DNA of 51,986 nt, from positions 1 to 51,986 of the forward strand of contig JBDTVS010000179.1 of the NCBI GenBank assembly GCA_040007095.1, given 5' to 3'. This DNA is from JBDTVS01 sp040007095 (lineage in GTDB: Bacteria; Acidobacteriota; Vicinamibacteria; Vicinamibacterales; CAVVIG01). The first letter of the stretch is position 1, and the number at the start of each line of letters is the position of its first letter. The translations under genes and the position numbers were made by a program. Below the pieces are notes generated by a model. That model was not told where the DNA came from, ran no database searches, and saw nothing but the letters and a program-made list of their open reading frames with translations. Shown here piece by piece: positions 49,915-51,986 of this stretch.

Positions 49915-50142
49915 ATGGGTGACCGTGAGGGAATGTTGGCGAAGCTGGACGCATACACCGTCGACGAACTCCACGAGATGCTGCGGTACGAGCGGAACGT
50001 CGAACAGCGACGCAGCAGCGCGCAGCGCGTCGTCCGATCCCTGAAGAGGGCCGCCCGCCTGGAAGCGGAGCTGACGAAGAGAGTGTCGATCAGCCCTCAA
50101 ATCGGTTCTCCCTCATCCTCGATGACGGCGGTGAGTTCGTGA
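49915..50142 (+). CDS. hypothetical small helical protein, possibly interrupted by the ISL3 element
   Basis: Starting at ATG 49915 or 49933, the frame encodes MLAKLDAYTVDELHEMLRYE, then RNVEQRRSSAQRVVRSLKRA, a charged helical, coiled-coil-like protein. The last residues are encoded by the left end of the ISL3 element, so the original C-terminus may have been lost. No family recognised. Confidence 0.4.
   Translation: MGDREGMLAKLDAYTVDELHEMLRYERNVEQRRSSAQRVVRSLKRAARLEAELTKRVSISPQIGSPSSSMTAVSS
50096..50110. repeat. 15-bp direct repeat flanking the ISL3 element, left copy
   Basis: CTCAAATCGGTTCTC here and CTCAAATCGGATCTC at 51929-51943 differ by one base and lie just outside the inverted repeats of the ISL3 element. 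ISL3 elements usually duplicate about 8 bp, so this may be part of the target, a remnant of the ends or a pre-existing repeat. Confidence 0.6.
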
Positions 50143-51918
50143 CGTGTGGCCTCGCCAGGACACGACAGCCCGGCGGCCACGTTAACGAGCGGCGGCGTTG
50201 TCGACCAGGGGCAGGAGTCGCGCGCGCAACAGGTCGACGCCGGCGCGCCCATACATCTGGCGTCGCAACGTCTTCAGGCGATTGATGTGCCCTTCGACGG
50301 GCCCGTTGCTCCAGCGTTCGGTCACGGCGCCTTCCACGGCGCCGAGGTCCTGGCGCAGCTTCCGGACGAAGCGTTGCATCGCGTCGATCTCCGTTGCCGT
50401 CGCTCTCGCCATCCACCGGTGCAGGGTCCGGACCTTTCCGACGCGCAAGATGGTGCGGAAGCTCAGCATCAGGCGGCGCATCGTCGTGAATCCTGGACAG
50501 TGGTGCTTCAAGGCATCCACGATCTCAATCTGTCGGTCAGTGAGGAGCGCGCGCGGTTGACCGAGCAGCGCGGCGGCCACTTGCGGCGACACGTGGCGGG
50601 TGACGATGGTGACGGCGACGGTAGCCGGGACACGGCGTGGCCGAGCCAGGGCAGCGGCATCATACCGCCACCGCGCGACGAGCTTGGCCAGCCCGGCGTA
50701 GCCGCCGACATAGCCGAGCGGCTGGATTTCGGCCATCAGCCGCTTGACGCTTTGACAGCCTTCGGTCCAGCGCCGCCACAAGTACTCCCGGTAGAACTCC
50801 GGCATCCCCACGCGAGGTTCCATGCGATTCCGGAACGGCAGCTCGCGCAGCCGGGTCCATGTCAGCACGAACTTCCGGCCGATCCCCGTCTCGCGCATGA
50901 TGGCCGCCGCGCTGAGACCGGCGCCTTGCAAGCGCTTCACGAGGTGAAACCGCTCGAGCTGCACCGCACGACGTTCGTGCCCAAGGCGACGCTCTTGATC
51001 GACTCCGCTGGATCGCGTTCGACGGACCACCCGAGCCCCGGACGCCGTTCCGGGCACGATCACCGATGGGGGCGCGTGATGCGGCACGACGAGAAAGCGA
51101 CGCAACCGGCCCAACTCCTGCTGCACCGCGTCGCGCAGGTTGCTCACGAGATGAAAGCGATCCGCGACTTCGCGGGCCTGTGGCGCGCCACTGCGGATCG
51201 CCTCGGCATACGGGCCGTGTCGATCACGACTGATCGTCTGGATGCTCCGGTGGGCCGCCAGCCAGGTTGCCACCGATCCGGCGGCACGCGTCGGCAACAG
51301 ATCGATGACCCGTCGCCGCTCCAAGTCGACGAGAATCGTTCCGAAATGCTGTTGGCCCTTCTGCCACGCCCAATCATCGATGCCGACGACATGCAGGGGA
51401 TCCGGCGCCAAGGCCTCGTTCGCCGGCCGCTTCAGCAGGCGCAGAATCGTGTCGTCGCTGACCGCCATCCCCAACCGATGGAGCAGGCGCTCACCACCGC
51501 GACCGCCCAGAGCGTGCCCGACGAGATGCACGATCGTGCGGCACCGATCAGTCCGGTGGACACGCGCCGCCGAGACACCCACCAACCGGTCGGCGAAAAT
51601 TGCCGTGACGCAGCGTCCGTTCTGGCAGCGCCAGCGCGTGACGTGCACCCGTAGCACGATGGCCCGTCCCTGTGCTGGCAAATCCTTAAGCGAACGCCAG
51701 TACCGGCTGTGGCGCCTCTCGGAGCGACGGCCACAGCTCGGACATCGTCCGAACGAGGGGCCATCCGCCTCCACCACCGTGCCCGCCGGCGTGGTGGTCA
51801 CGCCGATCAACGTCAACGTCCCCGCATTCGGCAACCACTCGCGCCACCACCACGACTGCGTCATCGCAACGAGGGTACCGCCCGAGGGCGAACGATGCTG
51901 AATGCGTCATCGAGGATG
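50114..51918 (-). mobile_element. ISL3-family insertion sequence, apparently intact
   Basis: Bounded by a 14-bp perfect inverted repeat CATCCTCGATGACG (50114-50127) and CGTCATCGAGGATG (51905-51918). It contains a single transposase gene on the minus strand. The inverted repeats may extend slightly further than I can match. Length about 1.8 kb. Confidence 0.72.
50182..51864 (-). CDS. ISL3-family transposase
   Basis: A 560-residue DDE transposase. The N-terminal zinc-binding domain has CPSCGRRSERRHSRYW and WRCQNGRCVTAIF. An HTH region follows, then the catalytic domain with Asp in VVGIDDWAWQKG, Asp in ISRDRHGPYAEAI and Glu in WSNGPVEGHINRLKTLRRQM. The C-terminal half includes the long insertion usual for larger ISL3 enzymes. 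No frameshift or stop is seen, so it is probably functional. It is a relative of the relic at 48626-49138. Confidence 0.93.
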   Translation of the reverse strand: MTQSWWWREWLPNAGTLTLIGVTTTPAGTVVEADGPSFGRCPSCGRRSERRHSRYWRSLKDLPAQGRAIVLRVHVTRWRCQNGRCVTAIFADRLVGVSAARVHRTDRCRTIVHLVGHALGGRGGERLLHRLGMAVSDDTILRLLKRPANEALAPDPLHVVGIDDWAWQKGQQHFGTILVDLERRRVIDLLPTRAAGSVATWLAAHRSIQTISRDRHGPYAEAIRSGAPQAREVADRFHLVSNLRDAVQQELGRLRRFLVVPHHAPPSVIVPGTASGARVVRRTRSSGVDQERRLGHERRAVQLERFHLVKRLQGAGLSAAAIMRETGIGRKFVLTWTRLRELPFRNRMEPRVGMPEFYREYLWRRWTEGCQSVKRLMAEIQPLGYVGGYAGLAKLVARWRYDAAALARPRRVPATVAVTIVTRHVSPQVAAALLGQPRALLTDRQIEIVDALKHHCPGFTTMRRLMLSFRTILRVGKVRTLHRWMARATATEIDAMQRFVRKLRQDLGAVEGAVTERWSNGPVEGHINRLKTLRRQMYGRAGVDLLRARLLPLVDNAAAR

Positions 51919-51928
51919 TCGACCTGCA

Positions 51929-51943
51929 CTCAAATCGGATCTC
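51929..51943. repeat. 15-bp direct repeat flanking the ISL3 element, right copy
   Basis: CTCAAATCGGATCTC, the partner of the repeat at 50096-50110. From here to the window end (51986) I see no gene. Confidence 0.6.
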
Positions 51944-51986
51944 ACGCACTCTCGGTGCAGCTCTCCTCGAGAAGGTCAGCGGATTC

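Noticed and set aside
50146..51654. 502-residue plus-strand frame opposite the ISL3 transposase
   Set aside because: Antisense shadow; the minus strand carries all transposase motifs.

Overview
This is a GC-rich window that reads as a large piece of a self-transmissible replicon, either a conjugative plasmid or an integrated form of one. It carries a complete-looking mating apparatus, a relaxase module, an iteron-type origin with RepA, a ParA partition system, several toxin-antitoxin pairs, a tyrosine recombinase and insertion sequences. The host is uncertain. An ECF sigma factor directly followed by a Ser/Thr kinase with a TPR-type C-terminus (33.4-37.0 kb), a TPR-CHAT lipoprotein and the base composition suggest Acidobacteriota or a similar soil bacterium; this is inference, since there is no rRNA or core gene to settle it.

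Layout. 0-1 kb: the end of a zinc-finger (ZAS-like) protein, a hypothetical gene and a HepT-like protein. 1.3-2.2 kb: ArdC antirestriction protein. 2.8-8.4 kb, minus strand: MobF relaxase-helicase, coupling protein and a relaxosome accessory protein, with a repeat-rich candidate oriT behind it (8.46-8.63 kb). 8.9-19.2 kb, minus strand: a type IV secretion operon, from its promoter end virB2-B3-B4-B9-B10-B5-B5'-B6-orf82-B8-orf99-B11-lipoprotein. 19.7-25 kb: a sigma factor/ZAS anti-sigma pair facing an S41 peptidase/CHAT protease pair, the two pairs meeting tail to tail with overlapping stop codons. 25.2-27.7 kb: a SpoVG-like protein, a third ZAS-like protein and a DUF3991/TOPRIM protein. 27.8-30.5 kb: the replication and partition core, with eight iterons, repA, a small DNA-binding partner, parA and an array of 21 octamers in strict 8-bp register.

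30.6-40.5 kb is a mosaic: a ParE/Phd pair with a decayed toxin copy, a truncated recombinase, a frameshifted ECF sigma gene before a Ser/Thr kinase, a second Phd/ParE pair, an HTH protein coupled to an intact tyrosine recombinase, and a RelB/RelE pair. 40.7-46.6 kb: a helicase combining a RelE-like domain, an SF1 motor and ankyrin repeats, an SDR pseudogene and a RecD2-type helicase. 46.6-52 kb is an insertion-sequence graveyard: an IS110-type element sitting inside an ISL3 transposase relic, followed by a second, intact ISL3 element.

How it works together: RepA and the iterons replicate the element; ParA and its partner segregate it and probably also regulate repA, because the same octamers lie in front of repA. 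The relaxosome, coupling protein and secretion channel transfer it, ArdC protects incoming DNA and the toxin-antitoxin pairs stabilise it. The most novel parts are the sigma/ZAS/S41/CHAT cassette, the RelE-helicase-ankyrin fusion, the shared octamer arrays, and the IS110 element whose non-coding left end contains short matches to its own insertion junction.
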